Source: an uncultured Clostridia bacterium (GTDB taxonomy: Bacteria > Bacillota > Clostridia > Lachnospirales > Lachnospiraceae). Taken from it: a DNA stretch of 6,730 bases. The notes beneath the pieces were generated by a model. It was not told the DNA's origin. It saw nothing but the letters and a program-made list of their open reading frames with translations, and did not search any database. Location of the stretch: positions 1-6,730 of the forward strand of contig CAMWWW010000130.1 of NCBI GenBank assembly GCA_947178015.1, written 5' to 3'. Below are positions 1 to 6,577 of the stretch, piece by piece; the stretch's first letter is position 1, and every line of letters starts with the position of its first letter. The position numbers were made by a program, and so were the translations under genes.

Positions 1-69
1 TTTAATGATAAGGCGTCCACAGAGATCTTGACTTTCTTATTCGTCGTCCGGGTCTGTTGTGTATAATAG
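1..69. other. Left-edge sequence that does not match the 5' end of the adjacent binding-protein gene
   Basis: A lipoprotein signal peptide with a lipobox cysteine would be expected here, just ahead of the Thr/Ala-rich linker that begins near 70. None is found in any forward frame. The frame of the binding protein ends in tandem stops TAA TAG at 64-69, a second frame has TGA at 29-31, and the third has stops at 3-11 and 75-77. No ribosome binding site followed by a plausible start is seen. A TATAAT at 62-67 and a TTGACT at 28-33 are 28 bases apart, too far for a normal sigma-A promoter. The stretch may be a misjoined contig end, a rearrangement, or the remains of a decayed 5' end; the sequence alone cannot decide. 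Confidence 0.5.
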
Positions 70-1335
70 ACTGCTAAACAAGAGAACACCACAGCAGCTC
101 CGACAACGACAGCGGCAGAGAATAAGGATAATACCGGCGATGCTGTCACCCTGAAGTGGGCTATCTGGGATCAGGATACAACCCCATATTGGGTGGCATT
201 GAAGGATGGTTATGAGGCAACGCATGATAATGTGAAAATAGAGCTGGTAGATTTAGGTTCTACCGATTATATGACAGTTTTGGCAACACAGCTTTCTGGC
301 AGCACATCTGCTTTTGATGTGGTATCTGTGAAGGATGTGCCGGGCTATGCAACCTTGGTTCAGAAGAATACAATAGAGCCTCTGGACAGCTATATTAAGG
401 CAGATAATATAGATTTGTCTCTGTATGGCGGCGCGACAGACCAGATCACAGTAGACGGCAGTCTGTATCAGCTTCCATTTCGAAATGATTTCTGGGTTCT
501 TTTCTACAATAAGGATTTGTTTGATGCAAAGAATCTGGCTTATCCTACCAATGATATGACCTTTGCAGAGTATGACGCTCTGGCAAGACAAGTTTCAAGT
601 GAGGATTTTGGCTCTCAGATCTATGGCGCTCATTATCATACATGGAGATCTGCGGTGCAGCTCTTTGGCGTATTGGATGGCAAGAATACTATTCTTTCCG
701 GTAATTATGATTTCTTTAAGCCATACTATGAGCTGGTGCTGAATCAGGAGGCAGATGGTATTTGCAGAAAGTACACCGATCTGAAGACAGAGTCCCTTCA
801 TTATTCTGCGGCATTTGCAGGCGGCGACGTGGCTATGATGAATATGGGGTCTTGGTATATCTCAACATTGATCTCCAAGCTGCAGAGCGGAGAGTATCTG
901 AAAGAGGACTGCGGCAACTGGGGTATGGCAAAGTATCCTCATGCGGAGGGTGTTGAGGCAGGTTCCACATTGGGTACTATCACAGGTATTGCAATTACAA
1001 CAGGTGCATCCAATAAGGATGCAGCATGGGATTTTGTTTCCTTTGTCAGCGGCACAGAGGGTGCGCAGATTATGGCGCAGACAGGAAACTTCCCGGCGAT
1101 TATGACAGACGAGGCGATGGATCTGATTGCAGGTCTTGAGGGCTTCCCGACTGACGAGCAGAGCAAGGAAGCATTAAAGGTTTCCAATCTGTATCTTGAG
1201 GTTCCATATCATGAGTCTGTATCAGAAGTCAACAATATTTTGGATACCTACCATGCTTCGATTATGTCAGGTGAGATGTCCATTGATGACGGAATTAAAG
1301 CTATGAACGAGGAGATTGGAAAGATCCTTAAATAA
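70..1335 (+). CDS. ABC transporter extracellular solute-binding protein (family 1), 5' end disrupted
   Basis: This would be the lipid-anchored receptor that binds an oligosaccharide outside the cell and hands it to the two permeases that follow. In-frame homology-like sequence starts near 70 with a Thr/Ala/Pro-rich linker typical of the region after a lipobox cysteine. The first core strand follows (VTLKWAIWDQD, about 145-177), then a family 1 fold: a YMTVLATQLSG-like segment, SAFDVV, LYQLPFRNDFWVLFYNKDLFD, GGDVAMMNMGSWY, and a C-terminal helical lobe ending at TAA 1333-1335. The only convenient in-frame start is GTG at 193, giving 380 residues. It has no good ribosome binding site and would delete the first beta strand, so it is probably not the natural start. 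In-frame stops at 64-69 block any upstream extension, so the gene is either damaged or the left edge is misassembled. The substrate is inferred from the downstream uronate enzymes. Confidence 0.85.
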   Translation, partial: TAKQENTTAAPTTTAAENKDNTGDAVTLKWAIWDQDTTPYWVALKDGYEATHDNVKIELVDLGSTDYMTVLATQLSGSTSAFDVVSVKDVPGYATLVQKNTIEPLDSYIKADNIDLSLYGGATDQITVDGSLYQLPFRNDFWVLFYNKDLFDAKNLAYPTNDMTFAEYDALARQVSSEDFGSQIYGAHYHTWRSAVQLFGVLDGKNTILSGNYDFFKPYYELVLNQEADGICRKYTDLKTESLHYSAAFAGGDVAMMNMGSWYISTLISKLQSGEYLKEDCGNWGMAKYPHAEGVEAGSTLGTITGIAITTGASNKDAAWDFVSFVSGTEGAQIMAQTGNFPAIMTDEAMDLIAGLEGFPTDEQSKEALKVSNLYLEVPYHESVSEVNNILDTYHASIMSGEMSIDDGIKAMNEEIGKILK

Positions 1336-1365
1336 GAGCAGATATATAATATAGAAGAAATACAT

Positions 1366-1390
1366 TCGGGCTGGCTGATAACCAGCCCGA
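1366..1390 (+). promoter_or_regulatory. Intercistronic stem-loop between binding protein and permease
   Basis: A perfect 8-bp GC-rich stem, CGGGCTGG at 1367-1374 with CCAGCCCG at 1382-1389, is extended by a T-A pair (1366/1390) and has a 7-base loop. No T run follows, so it is not a standard intrinsic terminator. In binding-protein operons such a hairpin commonly protects the 3' end of the binding-protein message, so that this protein is made in excess over the permeases (the malE-malF arrangement is the classic case). That role is inferred here from position and structure. Confidence 0.7.
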
Positions 1391-1421
1391 TCTTATAAGG
1401 AGAAAAGGAGGGGGATTTTCT

Positions 1422-2336
1422 ATGGATCAGGCAAAAGGCAGAAAAAAGTTAAGTAAAGAGACGAAGCGGACGCTGATTGCATATTCCTTTATTGCGCCAA
1501 ACTTTATTGGATTTGCCGTATTTACGCTGATTCCCGTTGTATTTGCATTTATTCTTGCTTTTACACAATGGGATGGCAGTAATCCGATTCAGTGGGTAGG
1601 CTTGGGAAATTTTATTGAGTTATTTCATGATACATTTTTTAAGGCTGCGCTAAAAAATACAATTATTTATTGTATCGGCACGGTTCCGCTGACTATGATC
1701 GCATCTTTGGGGCTTGCGATTGTGTTAAATCAGAAAGTGATATGCAGGGGTGTGTTCCGCACGATTTCCTTTTTCCCCTATGTCGCTTCGCTGGTAGCGG
1801 TAACAGCCGTGTGGAAGATGCTTTTTTCCAAGACAGGTCCTGTCAATGCAATCCTTTATTACGTATTCCGTGTACCGAACAATGAGCTGCCGCAGTGGTT
1901 TGTGGGAGGGCTTGTTATGGTGAGCTATATCCTGTTTAGTGTCTGGAAATACATGGGGTATTATATGGTTATCTATCTGGCGGGCCTACAGGGAATCTCC
2001 GGGGAGATGTATGAGGCAGCTAGTCTTGACGGGGCAAATACATGGCAGAAATTCCGCTCCATCACATGGCCGCAGCTCCGTCCTACCACTTTCTTTGTAG
2101 TGGTTATGCTGACCATCAACTGCTTTAAGGTATTTGATATTGCTACGCTGCTCGCAGGCGGCGACAACAATACGCTGACGCCTTCCTCCACCGTTTTGGT
2201 TCACTATATATATCAGCAGGCATTTGTGAATTGGGAGTTTGGATATTCCAGTGCAGTAGCAATGGTACTGTTTTTGTTGGTTTTGATTGTGACGCTGATC
2301 CAGTTCCGCGGAGAAGCGAAGTTTTCAAATTCGTAG
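1422..2336 (+). CDS. Sugar ABC transporter permease, MalF/UgpA type
   Basis: This is the first of two inner-membrane subunits of a carbohydrate importer. The 304-residue length is usual for the family. A basic cytosolic N-terminus (residues 1-16) is followed by hydrophobic segments at roughly 20-49, 76-102, 112-133, 160-190, 221-242 and 274-294. The cytosolic EAA loop that docks onto the ATPase is clear: EAASLDGA at 198-205, then FRSITWPQLRP at 211-221. The start ATG at 1422 has a strong AGGAGG site at 1406-1411. The gene lies 86 bases after the binding protein, separated from it by a stem-loop, and 15 bases before the second permease, which it probably partners as a heterodimer. No ATPase gene is present, so a shared ATPase encoded elsewhere is the likely energiser. 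Family assignment is secure; substrate is inferred. Confidence 0.95.
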   Translation: MDQAKGRKKLSKETKRTLIAYSFIAPNFIGFAVFTLIPVVFAFILAFTQWDGSNPIQWVGLGNFIELFHDTFFKAALKNTIIYCIGTVPLTMIASLGLAIVLNQKVICRGVFRTISFFPYVASLVAVTAVWKMLFSKTGPVNAILYYVFRVPNNELPQWFVGGLVMVSYILFSVWKYMGYYMVIYLAGLQGISGEMYEAASLDGANTWQKFRSITWPQLRPTTFFVVVMLTINCFKVFDIATLLAGGDNNTLTPSSTVLVHYIYQQAFVNWEFGYSSAVAMVLFLLVLIVTLIQFRGEAKFSNS

Positions 2337-2351
2337 AAGGGAGGCAGAAAA

Positions 2352-3197
2352 ATGAAATCAGCAAAGAAAAGAGCAATGATGGGAAAAGTTGGCGTCTATC
2401 TGGTTTTAATTATTATCTCACTGTTTATGATAATCCCGTTTTTGTGGATGCTGTCTGCCTCAATTAAGACAGACAAAGAGGTATTTCAGATTCCCTTTGT
2501 GTGGATTCCGGCGAAACCACAGTGGAGTAACTATATTCGTATCTGGACCAAGATGCCCTTCCTAAAATACATTGGAAATACGGCGTTTTTGACCGTTGTT
2601 GTCACATTGCTTCAGCTTTTTACCAGCAGTTTTGCCGCATATTCCTTTGCGAAGCTGGATTTTAAGCATAAAAATGTGTTGTTTCTCGCCTATATTGCCA
2701 CCATCGCCATGCCATGGCAGGTGTATATGGTACCGCAGTTTATTATGATGAGCAATGTTTTTCATCTCAATGGAAAACTGACCGCCATGGTTTGTCTTCA
2801 GGCATTTTCTGCCTTTGGAGTATTTATGATGCGGCAGTTTTATATGGGGATTCCAGACGAGCTGTGTGAGGCGGCAAGGATTGATGGTATGAGCGAATAT
2901 AAGATTTACGCCAATATTATGCTGCCGCTGTCAAAGCCAGCATTGTCGACGCTTACCATCTTCACCTTTGTGGCGACTTGGAATGATTATCTGGGCCCCC
3001 TTATCTATTTAACGCCCAATAAGGCAAGCTGGACGATTCAGCTTGGAATTAAAAACACCTTTATCGGGCAGTATTCGTCCGAGTATGGTCTTTTAATGGC
3101 AGCATCTGTGGTATCTTTGATACCAGTTTTAATTGTCTTTTTAATGTTACAGAAATATTTTGTTGAAGGTGTTGCAAATACAGGTATTAAGGGGTAG
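2352..3197 (+). CDS. Sugar ABC transporter permease, MalG/UgpE type
   Basis: This is the second inner-membrane subunit, 281 residues, typical MalG size. Hydrophobic segments lie at about 12-36, 73-99, 108-131, 143-160, 198-221 and 243-268. The EAA loop reads EAARIDG at 173-179, followed by IMLPLSKPAL at 189-198. The C-terminus (QKYFVEGVANTGIKG) is the characteristic tail of this family. GGGAGG at 2339-2344 sits 7 bases before ATG 2352, and the 15-base gap to the first permease indicates co-translation. A hairpin with a short T tract follows the stop, so transcription may be reduced before the enzyme genes. Assignment to the CUT1-type permeases is firm; the transported sugar is inferred to be a uronate-containing oligosaccharide from the next two genes. 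Confidence 0.95.
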   Translation: MKSAKKRAMMGKVGVYLVLIIISLFMIIPFLWMLSASIKTDKEVFQIPFVWIPAKPQWSNYIRIWTKMPFLKYIGNTAFLTVVVTLLQLFTSSFAAYSFAKLDFKHKNVLFLAYIATIAMPWQVYMVPQFIMMSNVFHLNGKLTAMVCLQAFSAFGVFMMRQFYMGIPDELCEAARIDGMSEYKIYANIMLPLSKPALSTLTIFTFVATWNDYLGPLIYLTPNKASWTIQLGIKNTFIGQYSSEYGLLMAASVVSLIPVLIVFLMLQKYFVEGVANTGIKG

Positions 3198-3210
3198 AGT
3201 TATGTTATAT

Positions 3211-3246
3211 GCCTTGTGTCTTTGCGCTGCATGGCACAAGGCTTTT
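3211..3246 (+). terminator. Probable weak or partial intrinsic terminator between transporter and enzyme genes
   Basis: GCCTTGTG at 3211-3218 pairs perfectly with CACAAGGC at 3235-3242 (8 bp). The 16-base loop can form a small inner TGC/GCA stem. TTTT at 3243-3246 follows directly. The T tract is short and the loop large, so readthrough into the GH88 gene 30 bases on is likely; it would lower enzyme expression relative to the transporter rather than end the operon. No convincing promoter is visible between this hairpin and the GH88 start. Confidence 0.6.
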
Positions 3247-3265
3247 ATAAAGCGGCGCAGAAATG

Positions 3266-3270
3266 AGGAG
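3266..3270 (+). promoter_or_regulatory. Ribosome binding site that favours the second ATG of the GH88 gene
   Basis: AGGAG lies 4 bases before ATG 3275. The alternative ATG at 3263 is in the same frame, four codons earlier, but has no purine-rich site upstream of it, and this AGGAG would fall inside its coding sequence. The spacing to 3275 is short but workable, so 3275 is the preferred start. The difference is only four residues. Confidence 0.6.
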
Positions 3271-3274
3271 AGAG

Positions 3275-4441
3275 ATGCTGACATTTCCAGATAAAAAGGA
3301 GATCACAAAAGAAGAGATTGAGGCGGCTTTGGATTTTTCAAGCACGCAGATAATAGGAAATCTTGGTACGTTTACCCATTCTTTTCAGAAGGCGTACAGT
3401 GAGAATGGTTTTTATCAGCCAATTCCCAACAATTACTGGACTACAGGCTTTTGGACAGGAGAGATCTGGCTTGCCTATGAGCATACGGGCGATGAAAGGC
3501 TGAGAAAAGCAGGAGAGATCCAGATTGACAGTTTTCTTGAGCGCATTGAGAAAAAAATAGAAGTGGATCACCATGATATGGGATTCCTCTATTCTCCAAG
3601 CTGTGTGGCAGGGTATAAGTTAGTTGGTAACAAGAAGGGAAGAGAGGCTGCGATTAAGGCGGCGGATCAGCTGATCAGCCGTTTTCATCCAGTGGGGGAA
3701 TTTATTCAGGCATGGGGAGCGATGGATGCACCAGAGAATCACCGCCTAATTATAGATTGCCTGCTGAATCTGCCCCTGCTTTACTGGGCGTCTGAGGAGA
3801 CCGGCGAGGACAAGTATAAGACGATTGCGGACAAACATATTCGCACCGCGCTTGCCAATGTGATTCGAGAAGATTACTCTACATGGCACACCTTTTTCTT
3901 TAACAGCGAGACAGGAGAGCCTGATCACGGAGCGACTTGTCAGGGCTACCGGGACGGATCGGCGTGGGCAAGAGGACAGGCGTGGGGTGTTTACGGGACA
4001 GCGCTTGCCTATAAATACACCCATCGTGAGGAGTATCTTCCTATCTTTAAGAATGTCTGTGAATATTTTCTTTCCCATCTGCCAGACGATCTGGTTCCTT
4101 ATTGGGATCTGGAATTTACAGACGGCTCCGATCAGCCAAGGGACTCCTCCAGTGCATCCATTGCCGCGTGCGGGATGCTGGAGATGGCGAAATATCTGAC
4201 GGCTGAGGACAGTGCCCACTACAAAACGCTCGCAGGTCAGATAATGAAATCGGTCTATGATAACTATGCGGTAAAGGACAGTAAGGAGTCCAATGGCCTT
4301 GTGCTTCACAGCACCTATTCCAATCACTCCCCCTATAATACCTGCAACCATTATGGTGTGGACGAGTGTAATTCATGGGGAGATTATTTTTATATGGAAG
4401 CATTGACAAGGCTTAAAAAAGATTGGAGGCTGTATTGGTAA
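3275..4441 (+). CDS. Unsaturated glucuronyl hydrolase, glycoside hydrolase family 88
   Basis: The enzyme removes a 4,5-unsaturated glucuronic acid from the non-reducing end of lyase products by hydrating the double bond, acting in the cytosol (no signal peptide). It has 388 residues, usual for GH88, with an alpha/alpha-barrel layout. Visible motifs (numbered from 3275) are WTTGFWTGE at 55-63, HDMGF with Asp101, IIDCLLNL with Asp161, GSAWARGQAWG at 228-238, and SWGDYFYMEAL at 367-377. The Asp101-Asp161 spacing of 60 agrees with the recalled catalytic pairs D88/D149 (Bacillus GL1) and D115/D175 (Streptococcus agalactiae). The HDMGF and ARGQAW motifs favour GH88 over the related GH105. Cys222 occupies the position where I recall His or Arg contacting substrate. 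Ser349 and Ser352 match a sulfate-binding SxxSxK motif, but its Lys is replaced by Tyr354. The stop lies 1 base before the lyase start, so the two enzymes are probably translationally coupled. Confidence 0.95.
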   Translation: MLTFPDKKEITKEEIEAALDFSSTQIIGNLGTFTHSFQKAYSENGFYQPIPNNYWTTGFWTGEIWLAYEHTGDERLRKAGEIQIDSFLERIEKKIEVDHHDMGFLYSPSCVAGYKLVGNKKGREAAIKAADQLISRFHPVGEFIQAWGAMDAPENHRLIIDCLLNLPLLYWASEETGEDKYKTIADKHIRTALANVIREDYSTWHTFFFNSETGEPDHGATCQGYRDGSAWARGQAWGVYGTALAYKYTHREEYLPIFKNVCEYFLSHLPDDLVPYWDLEFTDGSDQPRDSSSASIAACGMLEMAKYLTAEDSAHYKTLAGQIMKSVYDNYAVKDSKESNGLVLHSTYSNHSPYNTCNHYGVDECNSWGDYFYMEALTRLKKDWRLYW

Positions 4442-4442
4442 T

Positions 4443-6458
4443 ATGACAAAAAAAGAATTTTTTGACAGAGGTTCGGAGTATTATTTTTTGGATGATGGAA
4501 GTGCTGTGGGTGCCTACTGCAAAGAACACTGGAAGGAAGATGCGGCGCATATACTGCGCGTGGCAGATGAGGTGTGTCGTCAGGAGTTTCTTTTTGATCT
4601 AAAATGGGATATGGAGCGCACCTATGAGCCAGTGATCTTTGACAAAGAAATAATATGGGATTATAAGCCGGGGGATGATCCAGAATTTATCTTTCAATTT
4701 AATCGTCACCGTTTCTTTATCTGTCTGGGTCAGGCATATGCAATGACAGGGGATGAGAAGTATGCAAAAGCATTTGTCAGCCAGATGACAGACTGGACAG
4801 AAAAGCAGCCGTTGACTTCTGAAAGCCGCGGCACAACTTGGCGCACCATAGAGGCGGGACTTCGCGGAGAATTCTGGTGCAAAGCAATATGTTATTTTAA
4901 GGACAGCGAAAGCTTGACAGACGAGGCTGTGGATAAATTTTACCGCTGTATGACAGAGCACGCAGAGTATATTATAAAAGAACACAGCATCTTAAGGCGC
5001 ATGAGCAACTGGAGTGTTCTGGAGGATCACGGACTATTGATGATCGGGCTGACACTGCCCCAGAGCGAACAGACAAAGAGATATTGCAAGATCGCATTAG
5101 AACACCTTACTATAGAAGCGAGATTGCAGATCATGCCGGACGGTGCACAGTGGGAGCAGTCTCCTATGTATCACAACGAAGTGTTCCATTGTTATCTTGA
5201 CACGCTGCTTCTGTGCGAGCGCAATCAAATCTCTGTTCCAGAGGAGATCACCGAAAGAGTCAAGAAGATGGCATACGCCAATCTATCATGGATCAAACCC
5301 GATCACCATCAGTTTATGAACGGAGACAGCGATGACACCGACATCCGCGATTTGCTTACAGTGGCCGCCTATCTTTTCCGCGATCCCGAATTAAAATATG
5401 TAGCGTGGCAGAACATTGACTTTGAGAGCATCTGGGATCTGGGTATAAACGCGATAAAAGAGTACCAAGCCATCGGTATACAAAAGCCGGAGGAGACATC
5501 CAGAGCGATGGTGCACAGCGGAAATTACTATTTGCGCTCTGATTGGAGTGAGGAGGCAAATCTGCTTCATTTCCACTGTGGAACAGTCGGCGCAGGGCAT
5601 GGACATTCAGACAAGCTGCACATCGATCTGGTGATTCAGGGAGAGGATGTGCTGATGGACGCCGGACGCTATAACTATGTACCGGGTCCAAAACGTTTTG
5701 AATTCAAAGATCCCACCGCACATAACACAATCTTGGTCGATGGAAAATTTTTCTCTGTCTGCAAGGACTCATGGGAGTGTTCAAAACTCACTGCGCCAGT
5801 CAACCAAAAGCATTGCTTTATGGAGAAATATGAATATGTGCAAGGTGGACATCTCGGCTATATGGATTTGGACAATGGCGTATTTGTAAACAGAAAGGTG
5901 ATCCACATTCTTCCTGATATCTATATTATAGCAGATGAGTTGTATTCCGGCGGTGAGCATACCTATGAAGAATACTTCCACTTCAATAACAGAGGTCAGG
6001 TGACACGGACGGACAGCATGGCTGTTTATGAAGGCGAGAAAACACGCACAGAATTTTATTTTATCACGCCGGGAATAGAGACAAAGCTGATTGACACCAG
6101 ACTTTCCAGAAATTACAACCAGACAGAGGACAATAAGACAGTCGTTGTCACAAAAGCAAACAAAGGCTTTACTTCCTTCCTAACCGTTATCTATGGAAAA
6201 AAAGCAGGGGATCTGTCACCACTTACCGTATCCAAGATTCCAGTACGATCCGAATTCAGGAATGTGATCCACCCCGATAGCTGGGCGGAGGCACTCAAAA
6301 TACAGACCAAGGACAAGACATATGTGGTGATAATCTGCCATCAGGAGGTTAATACACCCACTGACCAGACAGAAGCAGACGGATGCATGGGATATGGAAA
6401 TGTGCTGGTATTTGACAAGGACGAAGAAACACAAGTTGGAACAGTATTGCTTTGGTAA
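4443..6458 (+). CDS. Heparinase II/III-family polysaccharide lyase, predicted cytosolic
   Basis: The gene predicts a lyase that cleaves uronic-acid-containing chains by beta-elimination, leaving unsaturated ends for the GH88 partner. Residues about 30-340 form the helical toroid domain, with FQFNRHRFF at 84-92, TTWRTIEAGLR at 131-141, NWSVLEDHG at 189-197 and GAQWEQSPMYHNEV at 234-247. Residues about 355-671 form the beta-sandwich domain, with VGAGHGHSDKLHIDL at 382-396, DAGRYNY at 406-412 and AHNTILVDG at 426-434. Asn189, Tyr243 and His386/His388 are the likely catalytic or metal-site residues; the 54-residue Asn-Tyr gap equals that recalled for Pedobacter HepIII (N240, Y294). At 671 residues and without a signal peptide it should work on imported oligosaccharides inside the cell. 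GGAGG at 4425-4429, inside the GH88 gene, lies 13 bases before ATG 4443. The CAZy lyase family (PL12, PL15, PL21, PL33, PL35 or other) and polymer cannot be set by eye; heparin is not implied by the family name. Confidence 0.92.
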   Translation: MTKKEFFDRGSEYYFLDDGSAVGAYCKEHWKEDAAHILRVADEVCRQEFLFDLKWDMERTYEPVIFDKEIIWDYKPGDDPEFIFQFNRHRFFICLGQAYAMTGDEKYAKAFVSQMTDWTEKQPLTSESRGTTWRTIEAGLRGEFWCKAICYFKDSESLTDEAVDKFYRCMTEHAEYIIKEHSILRRMSNWSVLEDHGLLMIGLTLPQSEQTKRYCKIALEHLTIEARLQIMPDGAQWEQSPMYHNEVFHCYLDTLLLCERNQISVPEEITERVKKMAYANLSWIKPDHHQFMNGDSDDTDIRDLLTVAAYLFRDPELKYVAWQNIDFESIWDLGINAIKEYQAIGIQKPEETSRAMVHSGNYYLRSDWSEEANLLHFHCGTVGAGHGHSDKLHIDLVIQGEDVLMDAGRYNYVPGPKRFEFKDPTAHNTILVDGKFFSVCKDSWECSKLTAPVNQKHCFMEKYEYVQGGHLGYMDLDNGVFVNRKVIHILPDIYIIADELYSGGEHTYEEYFHFNNRGQVTRTDSMAVYEGEKTRTEFYFITPGIETKLIDTRLSRNYNQTEDNKTVVVTKANKGFTSFLTVIYGKKAGDLSPLTVSKIPVRSEFRNVIHPDSWAEALKIQTKDKTYVVIICHQEVNTPTDQTEADGCMGYGNVLVFDKDEETQVGTVLLW

Positions 6459-6481
6459 CAAAGGAATGATATCGTTTTTTT
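6445..6481 (+). terminator. Weak candidate terminator overlapping the end of the lyase gene
   Basis: CTTTG (6450-6454) pairs with CAAAG (6459-6463) around a 4-base loop that contains the lyase stop codon. After a G-G mismatch, ATT (6446-6448) pairs with AAT (6465-6467). Seven T bases follow at 6475-6481, but six to seven bases separate stem and T run and the stem is AU-rich, so this is a poor intrinsic terminator by standard rules. It is the only stem with a long T run near the end of the operon. Confidence 0.35.
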
Positions 6482-6549
6482 GAGTGGATTTGTTTGGTGA
6501 AAGTGTACTTTGTTCGAAATAGAGAGTGGTAGCATCCTGTTCAGGAAAG

Positions 6550-6577
6550 GTCCGCGCAGAGAGCTGGCTATGCGGAC
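6550..6577. other. GC-rich stem-loop in the region after the lyase gene
   Basis: GTCCGC at 6550-6555 pairs with GCGGAC at 6572-6577, with G-T wobble pairs possible on either side and a 16-base loop. TAATTTT follows at 6578-6584, so it could be a second, weak terminator for the operon or part of a leader for a gene to the right. Just upstream, TCCT/AGGA at 6535-6546 makes a small additional stem. It does not fit a tRNA or any riboswitch I can recognise. Confidence 0.4.

Noticed and set aside
28..67. TTGACT and TATAAT as a promoter for the binding-protein gene
   Set aside because: The boxes are 28 bases apart, well outside the 16-18 base window, and no -35-like hexamer stands at the right distance from the TATAAT.
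193..195. GTG at 193 as the natural start of the binding protein
   Set aside because: It lacks a good ribosome site and would remove the first core strand (VTLKWAIWDQD), which is clearly in frame upstream.
1345..1350. TATAAT as an internal promoter for the permeases
   Set aside because: No -35 box at 16-18 bases; the nearest TTGGAA ends 23 bases upstream.
3746..4351. Long minus-strand open frame of about 200 codons inside the GH88 gene
   Set aside because: It is antisense to conserved GH88 motifs, has no recognisable domain or good ribosome site, and looks like a shadow of the + strand gene.
6497..6511. CcpA catabolite-repression (cre) site at TGAAAGTGTACTTT
   Set aside because: It lacks the central CG and the 3' CA of the consensus.
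6341..6535. Minus-strand 64-codon open frame spanning the end of the lyase gene
   Set aside because: Mostly antisense to the lyase C-terminus, with no motif or ribosome site supporting it.
6491..6577. T-box leader, because of GGTGAAAG, AGAGAGTGG and a following GC stem
   Set aside because: The elements are in the wrong order, and the best match to the T-box motif (AGAGTGGTAGC) departs from AGGGTGGNACCGCG in the conserved ACCGCG part; no amino-acid gene is visible.
6550..6577. tRNA or small SRP RNA
   Set aside because: No cloverleaf arms, no T-loop GTTCRA consensus in place, and no SRP GGAAGGAAGCAG-type motif.
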